From Branchiostoma belcheri (lineage: Eukaryota > Chordata > Leptocardii > Amphioxiformes > Branchiostomatidae): a DNA stretch of 64,000 bases. Where the stretch lies: contig NW_017802480.1 of the NCBI RefSeq assembly GCF_001625305.1, positions 1-64,000 of the forward strand, given 5' to 3'. Shown piece by piece: positions 19,967 to 30,374 of the stretch. Positions within the stretch are counted from its first letter, which is position 1; every line of letters starts with the position of its first letter. Under the pieces are notes generated by a model. That model saw only the letters and a program-made list of their open reading frames with translations, searched no databases and had not been told where the DNA came from. Made by a program: the position numbers and the translations under genes.

Positions 19967-22804
19967 ATGTCTCTGATCTATATGCTTCTGGTACTTTTTG
20001 CCGTGGAGTGTAAGGGGCAACCAGCAGTCGGTTGCCACGGCTCGGCAGACAAGTGGGTGTGCAGTCCAGTCGCAAACGTTGGGCACGGGGTATGTAGTTA
20101 AAATTTGTTTTCTTTGGCCGTCTTGTAATTTCTTCGTGATCGACAGTTACAAGTTTCTACAACCTCAGAAGCTGTTAAAGGTCATTGAACGGCTCTTGTA
20201 CGACATTTCACTGGACTAGAAGTGTTATTTCACTGGATTAGAAGCATTATACATGCTTATTGATCAAATGTTGACTTCGTAACCTTTTCGGTCCTGTTAA
20301 TTACTTCCCTTGGTAGAATGTGAATTTCTGGAGAAACGAAGCATACTGTCGGCGGAAGCCGCGGCCTTGTGCTGATTCCTTATCAAAAATTCTGGCTTTC
20401 GTTGGTCCTAAAAGTGGCGTCACATAAAACAAAAATTCAGTCTGCCGACGAGCCTGGGACTCAAATTTTTCGAAAGTACAACCAGTGTCCTCAGAGGCTT
20501 GATATTTTCAAGCCTGGTCACCGATCCCCGTCACATTTGATAGGGTAGGATTCCTGGAGAAAAAAAAAAAACTACAATCGACTCTCTAGCGATTTTGCAA
20601 TTCGGCGACTTTTTAATATTTAGCAAATTCCTTACGACGTTCGTCGACAGTGTATAACACCATTTCCGGGTGCGCCATTTTTGAACTTACTACGTATGAG
20701 GAAGAAAAGACTACAGTAATGTCGGCCTGATTGCGTTCTCATGCCGCCATGCCTTTGCGACGCATGTTAAAAACAGCAAAAATCGTAATAATGCCAGGAA
20801 CATGCATATTCTTATTTTTTTAGTGCTGATGATACCCATAAACATATGCTAAATTGAAAATCCCCAAATCTGAAATTTTGACGTTGAGAGACACACCCAT
20901 ATGAAAGATTTCCGGGACAGGTCGCAAACATTATGAACACACGTCGCAAATATCCCACCAAGGTTAGCCTCTACCAGGCTGGAAAGAAGAGAAATTGGCC
21001 AAATAGTCAGATGATATGCCAGGGGAGTTGGTCCACTCGCGGAGCGGCAAACCGTTCAAGCTTACCGCGGACCAATTCTCCTGGCATGCTGTATCATCCT
21101 ATTTGGCCAATTTCTACACTTTCCAGCCGCCTCTCGAAGCCTGGTAGAGGCTATAGCTACTCGAGGTCCCCATTGCAGACTGCGATGCTGCTTTAAACTA
21201 ACCCATGTCTTGTTTCCGGAAATTACAGCAACTTGCTGATATCCAGGCCATGCTGATCGCCCAACAGGTGCAGATCATGCGACTCCAGAAGGACTCGGAA
21301 AGTTGTACATGTGACTCAGAGGTTAACGTCCTTAATTTGTCTCGTCAAGCTTAACGTTTACGGAATCTTTGCTGACATGACTGCCTATCTGACAAGTGCA
21401 CGTGTACTGAATATGAAATGCAACCTAAGTGGTTGGTGCAGAATGATCTCTGTTAATTGTATTTTGTTTTGTGGCGCTGTTAGAATAAGTTTAGAAACTT
21501 GAGTACAGCACCACACGGTTCGCTATTGCTATGTGTTGATGAATAAATTATCTACTTGTGTGGGGGTGCAAGGTGCTTTAAAGATAACATGAAATATACT
21601 GTATAACATGAAAAGACCGAATAAATGATATGTGTCTGTCTGGACAAAGTAGGTTGACAGCATGTGGGTTGGGAGAGATTGACAGGCAAAATGACAGGTC
21701 AAGAGGAGGAAATGGGGGTAAACTTGAGAGTAGGTTGATAACACATAGGTGGGGAAGAAAGACAAGCACAATAAAGGTCAAAACGTCACAGGAAATGAGA
21801 TAAAACTGCAATTCAAAAGTAAAAAATGTGACATGCATCCTACAAGTCTGAAACCTATGGTTTCTTGTTTTTCTTTTTATATATTCCAACATGCAATCAC
21901 AAGACGTGGTGATGGCACACTCAACTTATATTAATGCCGCCACTTGTTATAATTGGATATGAAGTAGGAACGACTTATTTTGCAGATCAGTCGCCTGTCT
22001 GATCTATTGGCTGAACAGAGGAACATCACAGAAAATCTGAAGGAGCGAGTCACACAGCTTGAGGAGATCACAGGTATAAAAATTTCATATACATCTAAGC
22101 ATTTTGCTGTGTGTCATCGAACGTAGAGGTGGACGAAATACTTAGTGAAGGGTCTATAAGGCTTGTGTAAATTTATATATGATGACATGGAAAGAAGTAT
22201 TCAGAGGTCATCTTGAAATACCAGTTCGGTTCCAAATTCGGAAAGTTTTCAATGTGTTGAGTTGGAAATAGCCTGTCTGAACCTCGCTTTTCACCGGCTC
22301 CCTAGTTATGTAGGGAGCCCCCCCAGAGCTTGGGTTTAACAGGCTAAGTTGGAACAAACTGCGACAAAACAACAAAGGGTAATACTAGTAATATTTTCTC
22401 TTAACCCACCAGTCTCTTGCCCTGCTGGATACCAAAAGTTTAACAGGGCCTGTTACCGGTTCTCCACTGACCGCAAACCGTACAGCGAGGCACGGGATAC
22501 TTGTCGTGGAGAGGGCGGTATCCTAGCAACAGCAAAGGATGAGGAGACCCACAACTTCCTGGCCAATCACGTGAGAGCTACAACTCAACAACACACCTGG
22601 ATTGGACTGACTGACCTGGTGACTGAGGAACTGTGGGTTTGGGACGACGGCACCTTGCTTCTTGGTCAAGGGATCTGGGGAACCGATGAACCAAACGGTG
22701 GCACAGTCGAAAACTGTGCTCACATCTACCCAATTAAGGACTACCGCTGGAACGACAGTAGATGTCCCAGCTCTTACTACTACATCTGTGAAATCCGTGG
22801 CTAG
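19967..22804 (+). CDS. C-type lectin 2 of the tandem trio
   Basis: Exons 19967-20089, 21229-21321, 21986-22073 and 22413-22804 give 231 residues with consistent phases. The start MSLIYMLLVLFAVECKG is identical to lectin 3 and provides the signal peptide; an in-frame upstream ATG at 19916 is rejected because the shared lectin start is the later one. Exon 1 is 18 nt shorter than in lectin 3 and lacks the last Cys, and the first Cys of its CVC pair is Trp (KWVCSP). Exon 2 instead ends in ESCTCDSE, which adds two cysteines. The recognition domain keeps all six Cys, EPNGG and WND. A foldback element sits in intron 1. Function is as for lectin 1 (Ca2+-dependent sugar binding, probably mannose type). 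Confidence 0.87.
20965..21153. mobile_element. Foldback (MITE-like) element, lectin 2 intron 1
   Basis: Nearly the whole element is an inverted repeat: TAGCCTCTACCAGGCT...GAAATTGGCCAAATAG...GCCAGGGGAGTTGGTCC pairs with GGACCAATTCTCCTGGC...CTATTTGGCCAATTTC...CTGGTAGAGGCTA. One arm of the same family is at 58015-58085 in COMMD2 intron 3. Confidence 0.8.
21620..21790 (+). repeat. Dispersed repeat family copy
   Basis: Contains TAGGTTGACAGCATGTGGGT and a second, shorter unit (GTAGGTTGATAACACATAGG). Lectin 2 intron 2. Confidence 0.6.
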
Positions 22805-23895
22805 GCCATAGCTACTTCTAGTATATAGCACTACCTATAGACTACATGTACAACTGAAAACAACAGTGTTGTGACAACTTGTAACGAATATGGCAAGGAC
22901 TTTTGGGACAAATCTTGCTAGTAGCAATACATAGTAGCAAGCCCACGTAATTGTACTGTAGGCCTGTAGAATATAGCTACTATAATACTACAAGTACCTG
23001 TAGACAACTGAAGACAACAGTGTTGTGACAACTTGTAACGAAAATGGCACAAGCGTTTGGCACAAGTCTCACCTGAGTGTATATAATCTACAATATAGAT
23101 TGTGTAGTAATATAGTAGCAAACCCACGTAATTTTACTCTGACATATTTCATACAATGTATTTTTCTCTTCAAGCGCTATCCATGGATTCACAAGATGAG
23201 AAAATAAGGTTTATTTCATAATGGCCCCCTGCCTTTATGTTCCATGGCACAACAGCATTTACATTTATGATACACGTATGACACAGTTAACATATACATG
23301 TATTGGCATTAAATCTTGCCAAGTATCATATATAAAAAAGTTCTGGTGTATGAAATAATCATACCTTGAAGTCTGTCTTCATTGGTAGATTTACCCTAAG
23401 GCTTGTGTTGCCTGCATTGACTGTTTCTTGAAAATAGAACTGACTGGTTTATAGTGTTTATGCCTAGCAAGATTGTTTGGGTAAATTGTGGTCTCGTGGT
23501 CAATCTCAATGCTTCTAAAAATCTCATGTTCTTAATACATGTGTCTTTTGCCTTATTTACAGACGTAACTCCTGTACTTGACATTACTCACCAACAATAA
23601 AGTCACTGTACATTCCTTTAATTTTGTTGTGGTCATTTATCGTGGTAGGAGAAAAAAAGGGTTTTCACAGTGGTTGAAACAATTGTGAAGTACAGTTGTA
23701 ATACAACTTGCAATGGCGAAGTCACTCCGAACACAAAAAAAACATGAAAAAAAACATGAAAATGTCTCTCTTTACAGTATAGTACTTGACTCTATCTTGT
23801 GTGCTCCTCAACCAACCAAACCCCAGCCTATAGTCTGTAGTCACAAAAAAAGCAGTATTCTTGTCTTCTCTCAGTAATGTCTTGCTGCCATGTAC

Positions 23896-23914
23896 GTGAC
23901 GTAGGCTTTACCTG
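23896..23914 (+). promoter_or_regulatory. Conserved lectin promoter block with TGACGTA (lectin 3)
   Basis: An exact repeat of the 19753-19771 block, at a similar distance from the start codon (about 210 bp). Confidence 0.4.
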
Positions 23915-24106
23915 ATAGCTGACTGGAGCTGCGCAACGTGAAAAGGTATCACATGTCAGGGACATGGATCGTTGGCTAAAGAAAATTCAAAACAACAGGG
24001 TATACGTACCCACAACCGTCGGGTAGTACTAGAGATCTACACGAAGCTAGCCTACTTCCTTGAAGTGTCTTGAAAAGTAAGTGTACTGTCTAGCAGGCTT
24101 CCAACA

Positions 24107-26063
24107 ATGTCTCTGATCTATATGCTTCTGGTACTTTTTGCCGTGGAGTGTAAGGGACAACCAACACTTGATTACCGTGGACCTGACGAGAAGTGTGTCT
24201 GCAGCCCAGTTGTGAACGTTGGGACCCAGACATGCAACTCCGACGGGGTATGTATTTTTTGTTTGTTTGGCCGTCTTGTAATTTCTTCATGATTGACAGT
24301 TATAAGTATCTACAAGCTGTAAGCCTGTAAAGAGTCTTTGTACGGCTTTACGACATTTCACGAGGAAGAAAAGCTATTAATACGTTGAAGCTAACGTTAC
24401 ATGAAAATTTAAGGTAAATTTTTTGAAAGCATGGTTAGACTCTGGTGATTTTTTATGAATTCGTTTCCGGGTGCGCCATTTTCGCGCATTGCGTATGAGG
24501 AAGTAGCCTGGTATCCAGTCTCTGTCAACCCATGTCTTGTTTCTGGAAATTACAGCAACTAGAGGACATCCAGGCGATGCTGATCGCTCAACAGGTGCAG
24601 ATTTCACGGCTTCAGAACGACTCGGATAGTTCTGAGGTACCGTTTTACACTTGAATTGCGCACGCACACATAAGTGGTGGGTACAGAATAGTCTATCACT
24701 ATTGTAGAAGCTAGTAAGACGCTTTTAAGATAGGATCCAATATATCTGATTCATCAGAAGACGGAACAAATGAGCAGAAAAAACGAAAGTCCCCTGCCGT
24801 CAGCTATAACCATATCCCTGCCATTACTTCCGGAACGTCAGTATTGTTTTGGTTGGCTGAGCTGTGAGTTCATGTGTCTGTTTGTCTGGACAAAGTACCG
24901 GTAGGTTGATAGCACGTGGGTGGGAAAGACAAGCTTAAGCATAAAGGTCAAAACATCAGACATTTTGAAGGCAGAACGATTGGAATTATTTTTCAGATCA
25001 GTCGCCTGTCTCGTCTATTGGCTGAACAGAGGAACATCACTGAAAATCTGAAGAAGCGAGTCGCACAGCTTGAGGAGAGCATTAGCAACACAAGTAGTAA
25101 TATGTCCGACGGACATATTACTACTAACACAGGTATTTTTTGCGACCTTTATTTAGCCTTGAAAGATTACACTTCGGCCGTGGTCGCTTTTCAAGTGTTC
25201 AAGGTGGGAGAGACCAGGGGTCCCGATAACACAATAGCTACAAGATTAACGTATTGCAATTTCATTATGGGAGAGTACGTACTTTCAGAACTTACACTAG
25301 TTACATCATCGTCTCTATCTTATGTCCAGTCCTGATCAATTCCGTAGTGGATTATTGCAGCATGTTCTTAAATGCTGCCACCAAGGGTATCAAATTTTAT
25401 TGACAGTTACGTCCAAGCATTTTGTTGCGTCACAGAATGTAGTGGTGGATAAAATACTTAAGTGACGATAGAAAAAAAGTTTGATTGAGAAACAAAGCTA
25501 CAAGGCTTGTGTAATGATGGCATAGAAAAATATTCAGAGGTCATCTTGAAATACATGTTCGGTTACAAATTCGTAAAGTTTTCAATTTGTTATGTTGAAA
25601 CTAACTGCAACAAAACAACAAAGAGTACTGGGTAATACTAGTAATATTTTCTCTTAACACAACAGAACCAGTCTCTTGCCCTGCTGACTACCAGAAGTTT
25701 AACAGGACCTGTTACCGGTTCTCAACTGACAAGAAACCGTACAGCGAGGCACGGGATACTTGTCATGGAGAGGGCGGTATCCTAGCAACAGTGAAGGATG
25801 AGGATACCCACAACTTCCTGGCCAATCACGTGAGCTCTACAACTCATCGAAACACCTGGATCGGACTGAGTGACCTGGCGACTGAGGGACTGTGGGTTTG
25901 GGACGACGGCACCTTGCTTCTTGGTCAAGGAATCTGGGGAACAGGTGAACCAAACGGTGGCAGAGGGGAAAACTGTGCTCACATCTTCCCATCTAAGAAC
26001 TACCGCTGGAATGACGGTCCATGTTCCAGGTCTTACAACTACATCTGTGAAATCCGTGGCTAG
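24107..26063 (+). CDS. C-type lectin 3 of the tandem trio
   Basis: Exons 24107-24247, 24556-24636, 24997-25132 and 25666-26063 give 251 residues. It has the same signal peptide as lectin 2, followed by a neck (LLAEQRNITENLKKRVAQLE) and a six-Cys C-type lectin domain with EPNGG and WND. Exon 3 is 136 nt against 88-94 nt in the two paralogues. The extra codons include a 33-bp near-perfect palindrome (25093-25125) read as SSNMSDGHITT. Reading on past the exon 3 donor stays open for a while, but the donor AG|GTATTT and the intact exon 4 acceptor support splicing. Lectins 2 and 3 share promoter-proximal and 3' flanking sequence, so they come from a duplication of several kilobases that copied the whole unit. 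Confidence 0.87.
24810..24960 (+). repeat. Dispersed repeat family copy
   Basis: TTACTTCCGGAACGTCAGTA head through GGTAGGTTGATAGCACGTGG to AAGGTCAAAACATCAGACA, in lectin 3 intron 2. Confidence 0.6.
25093..25125. repeat. 33-bp palindrome inside lectin 3 exon 3
   Basis: Two exact 16-bp arms (AGTAGTAATATGTCCG and CGGACATATTACTACT) around a single A. It is absent from the matching exon of lectins 1 and 2. Confidence 0.95.
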
Positions 26064-27068
26064 ACCATAGCTACTATACAGTGTTGTGACAAATTACATG
26101 TAACAAATACGGCATGGGCTTTTGGCACAAATGTCACCTGTACAGTCTGCCATAGACTGTGTAGTAATATAGTAGCAATATAGTAGCAATATTTCAATAA
26201 AGTAGTAATATTGTAGCAAACCCACAAAACTGACATATTGTACAATATATTTTACTCTCAAGCACTATCCATAGATTCACAAGATGAGAAAATAAGGTTT
26301 ATTTCATAATGGCCCCCTGCCTTTATGTTCCATGGCACAACAGCATTTACATGTACTAGTATGCTACATGTATGACACAGTTAACATGTAATGGCAGTAA
26401 ATCTAGCCAAGTATCATATATAAAAAAAGTTCTGGTGTATGAAATGGTTATACCTTATTGTAGTTTGAACTCTGCCTTGGTAAATTTAGCCTAATAAGGC
26501 TTTTGTTGCCTGCACTGACTGTCTCTTGAAAATAGAACTGACTGGTTTATAGGGTTTATTCCTGGCAAGATTGTTTGGGTAAAATGCCTCTTGTGGTCAA
26601 TCTCAAGATGCTTTAAAAATCTCATGTTCTTGATACATGTACTTTTGTCCCTTTTTTACAGACGTAACTCCTGTACTTGACATTACTGACTATTAGTAAA
26701 ATCACTGTAGATGTTTTTAATTTTGTGTTGGTTATATTTCATGGAAGGAGGGAAAAATGTTTTGACCAATGTTTTGAATTTGCTGTTGAAACAATTCTGT
26801 AGTACAGATTTCTATAGTAAAATTTTGTAGTACATTTTGTACTAGTAATACATTTGCAGTTGAGAGTTCGCAAAAATAAAACCCCTGTGAAAGTTCCCTC
26901 TGCATTTACAGTATAGTACTGGACTCTTTAATATCTTGTGTGCTCCCCAAATCACAAAACCCCAGCCTATAGTCTCTACTCTCTAGTCACAAAAAAAAGC
27001 AGCATTTCCACACTATGTGGTAAATGTGATGGTCTTCACGCATGGCAAGAAGCAAAAGGCCTTCTGGC
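26064..27068. other. Lectin 3 downstream region
   Basis: It carries 3' flanking sequence shared with lectins 1 and 2: CACAAGATGAGAAAATAAGG then ATGGCCCCCTGCCTTTATG (at about 19259, 23189 and 26277), and ACAGACGTAACTCCTGTACT (23560, 26660). Probably 3' UTR or a copied flank. No separate gene seen. Confidence 0.5.
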
Positions 27069-27639
27069 TCAAGCCTTTGGCCTGGTGTTCACGTAGACAA
27101 AAAGTGTGATGAGCAGGACAATAGCTCCGAGCACTGGTAGCACAATTGTCACCACCTGTGGAATGTAAAAAACATACTTGACAAAATGTTCTTTCATTTT
27201 GAAGAAAACACACATGTATAGAAAACTAGAAAGTAAAGGTTTGATTTTGATTTAATTGAAATCGCAACAGTGCAATACACGTGGAACAGAGGCAGACAAT
27301 ACTCATTTTCACTTGAGTCTAGTGGGGAAATTCGTGTAAAGCGCCTTTCCCAAGGGCACAAGATCAGTGGCATGTCAGGACTCGAACCCGAGACCTCTTG
27401 ATTCCGAGTCGCGCACTCTTCCGTTGCGCCACACAACCACACCTAAACGTAAAGGTTTCACAAAGCAGATACATTTTATACAAATAAAATTTGGTTGCCC
27501 GGGGCAACAGGGCAACCAGGTATTTTGCATGCTGATACACCAGTCTATTTACCTGATTCCTGGCCTCGTGGAATGTTTGTTTCCTCTCCTCTTTGTCCCT
27601 CCGGGTTTCTTTCTTTGCTTTTCCCTTCAGCTGCCTCAT
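27069..27639 (-). CDS. SMCO4: SMCO4: single-pass membrane protein with coiled-coil domain 4
   Basis: Two coding exons on the - strand, 27639-27553 (29 codons) and 27155-27069 (28 codons plus TGA), joined in phase 0, give 57 residues; human SMCO4 has 59 (from memory). The N-terminus MRQLKGKAKKETRRDKEERK matches the charged helical family signature. Exon 2 is one membrane helix (VVTIVLPVLGAIVLLITLFV) ending VYVNTRPKA, against a similar ...VYVATRP... tail in vertebrates. Donor CAG|GTAAAT and acceptor TTCCACAG are clear. The molecular role of the family is not established. It lies head to head with CEP295, 2.7 kb apart. The gene is easily missed because neither exon stands out as a long open frame. 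Confidence 0.92.
27280..27440 (-). mobile_element. tRNA-derived SINE, SMCO4 intron
   Basis: On the - strand: GGTGTGGTTGTGTGGCGCAA head, box B GGGTTCGAGTCC (27389-27378), then the shared core with CTTGTGCCCTTGGGAAAGGC. It lies between the two SMCO4 coding exons. Confidence 0.7.
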
Positions 27640-28392
27640 TCTTTATTATTCCTATCCTGCACAGTAATCCTGCAATGGGGAAAAATTATACACAAACTAG
27701 AAAGGCCAATATTTGCTTTGGAGCAAATACAGCGATGGGTTCACCACATTTTACGACATGGCAGGGAAAGAATGGGAAACACAAGGGAAAACAATGATTT
27801 ACATTGATATAACTATAATATGAAGTAAAATACAACTAAAACAACAGTTGGATAGCTATTCCCTACTTTATTGGTTAGGATTTTTAATTGCATAATGCAA
27901 ACTGTTGATTTTCAAAATAAAAAAAAAACGTCCATGCCCGGCATTCCAATGCTGGAGCAGGAAAGCTTGAAATACCTACCAAAACACTTGAATACAGACA
28001 TACTGTCAGTATGGAAATGCTTCTGTGCAAGTGTTAATCAAGTTAAATCCCAACAGCCAATCAGCAAGAAGTATAGAGGAAAGCTGCATGCCTATTGGTT
28101 GATGCCCTGCATTCCATTCTGATGACTCATGCCCAAACGTGGTAAACAAGGCAGACTAACACAGTAATACATTTGCTATAACACAGCCAAAAAACTCAAA
28201 TAAAACCATTCTAAAAGCCTGTATCACAATAATTTAAAAAACGCCTAGGGGTATTTGCCCACTGTACCTCCATACCAAATTTCAGGACCTTAGGCCCTAA
28301 AATGAAGAAGCTGAATCCATTTAAAGATATGGCAGGAGGAGGAGGAGGAGGAGAAGGAGAAGGAGAAGAAACATCAGAAAAAGCAATATGGT

Positions 28393-28421
28393 TTCACCAC
28401 ACCACTTCGTGGTGTGGTGAA
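28393..28421. repeat. 29-bp perfect hairpin
   Basis: TTCACCACACCAC then TTC then GTGGTGTGGTGAA: 13-bp arms and a 3-base loop. No poly-T follows that would suggest a transcript end. Confidence 0.85.
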
Positions 28422-30052
28422 CCCATAATTAAAGAAAAAGGACAAAAAAGAACAAAAACAACAACAACCCAAGGTGGCAGTATTGGATACTGTCTGGCAA
28501 ATGACTATTGCCTGGCAAATTTGATATTGTCTGCAACCACTAAAAGATCTGCTTGGAGATACGCATATGTATCCAGATTGGGTCATATACTATATAATAT
28601 ATACAAAAGCCGCTATACAAAATGTAGCTTGCAGAGGAAGACTGAGTCAGTTGAAAATTCAAGTGGGTCCAATTTTCTTCAGCTGAAGAACAGTTAAACT
28701 TTTCCACATAGATATAAATGTAATGTTATGTTAGATCATAGCCATTACAGTAATGTCACCTGTGACTCACTATATTAATATGTGAGTTGTCACCCTTTTG
28801 GATAAATCAATTTCTTTGCTGTCTTGCAAAGTTGCTCTGTCAGCACATCATGGTCTGGAAATATGGAAACAAAATGAAAATACAGTGAGATAACTGGATA
28901 TGTAGTTCTTAACTTCCTATAACATTTCAAATTATAGTTACAGTGATTAGCATATTATAACACAAATAATATAAATGTGAAAGTCAGTAACTGCTTGCAT
29001 ACAAAATAGGAATAAAGAAAAGCACAATATGTGCATATCTACATGTTGGTATGCGATTTGGGGGAAATATGTTTGGGGGGAAATTGACATAACATTTACT
29101 GCTATAAACTTACCCAATTCATATGTCATGTAGTATGTAACATGTTGAATACATGTATGCTACTTTACACATTGGTTCCATATTGGCAAGCATTAGTAGG
29201 CTCTGTATGTACAAAACAATATCATTTCTACGCCCTCATATAACAGAATTTACAAACCATATGCTAACATGGCTAAAACCAAGGCTAAAGTTTCATATTG
29301 CTCAGCCCCCCTCCCTATTGCTAAGTGTATGTCGTTTGTTTTTCTAGACTTAAAGAACTTGTGAACCTAATTTGCTTCATAATGAGAATCTTTATGCAGT
29401 CAATAACAGCTGGACAACCTTTCTGTGACACATGTTACGTTCATTTGTGAAAACTAACTTGTGAAACTCACCAAGTCTTCCCCAAACTTGCTGACGACAA
29501 AATTTGTCTGCACTGCGCACAGAATAGTGGGAAATACTGCCGTAAACCGGTCGAAATAAACAACAACAAATTCAGCAATCCGAGGCGAAAAAATGCCCTA
29601 TTTGTCTCAAGTTTCCTCAGTTTTCAAACAAATCATACCACATAACATTCGTAACACATGTATACTTCTTAAGGTTATAGTAAAAATGAACCTACTCAGA
29701 TGTTTAGGCCCAAAGGACATTTACGACTGAAAAATGTCGTAAAATCAAAAGCGGGTGTTTTGAAACGCCATTTTGAAACCAACGTTTTCGTTACAACAAT
29801 CCGCGACGAAAATGGACGTTGTTTTGTGAATTTCTCTATCAAATGTCAATTATTTTATCTCCTGAGTATGCCGAGAACGGGAAAGATTGCGGTTTTATAA
29901 GGTAAGATCACAGAGAAGCTTACATAATTTTACTGTCACTTCAGTTATCGAAGATATGGTAAAACCGCCCCCCTCCATGTTGTCAAATGAGCTTCGATTA
30001 TCCAACGTTAAAGGTGACGATAGGACATATGTGTCTTTTTAGAGGAAGTAGA

Positions 30053-30225
30053 ATCCTGTCAATAAGGATAATCCTGTCAATAGTGCATTTTTTTCTGTTA
30101 TTGACAGGATCGTCCTGTCAATAGTGCAGTTTGTTCTGTTGTGTTATTGACAGGATGATCCTGTCAAAATTTATAGCGCAAATTTTTCCACTATTGACAG
30201 GATCATCCTAGATCAATAGCCTCAG
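30053..30225. repeat. Palindromic TGACAGGA/TCCTGTCA repeat cluster upstream of CEP295
   Basis: Full palindromes at 30102-30120 (centre TCG) and 30148-30166 (centre TGA), a decayed one at 30195-30210, and two half units at 30053-30063 and 30070-30080. Spacing is about 46-47 bp. Same family as the array at 56270-56530. Confidence 0.9.
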
Positions 30226-30374
30226 GTAAAAATTCTTGTGAAAGTTACAATATGTACTAGTAATATTTAATATAGTTAGTAGCTGTTAGTAGCTATAAAT
30301 TGCTATAGTACATATGTAACGTTATATTTACTGTTTCCCCTTCAGTATAGGTGAGAATACTAAGACCTGCAGAC

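Larger units (their letters stand above)
27640..30374. other. Head-to-head spacer between SMCO4 and CEP295
   Basis: No further coding exon could be supported. It should hold the promoters and 5' UTR exons of both genes. It also has a purine-rich GGA/GAA tract (28330-28372), a 29-bp hairpin (28393-28421), one foldback arm (28492-28562) and the palindromic repeat cluster (30053-30225). Confidence 0.55.

Noticed and set aside
25133-25335. Continuation of the lectin 3 exon 3 frame to 25335
   Set aside because: A clean donor at 25133 and matching phase to exon 4 fit the paralogues; the read-through lacks similarity to anything.
28393-28421. Rho-independent terminator-like hairpin
   Set aside because: Eukaryotic DNA, no poly-T run and no gene end next to it.
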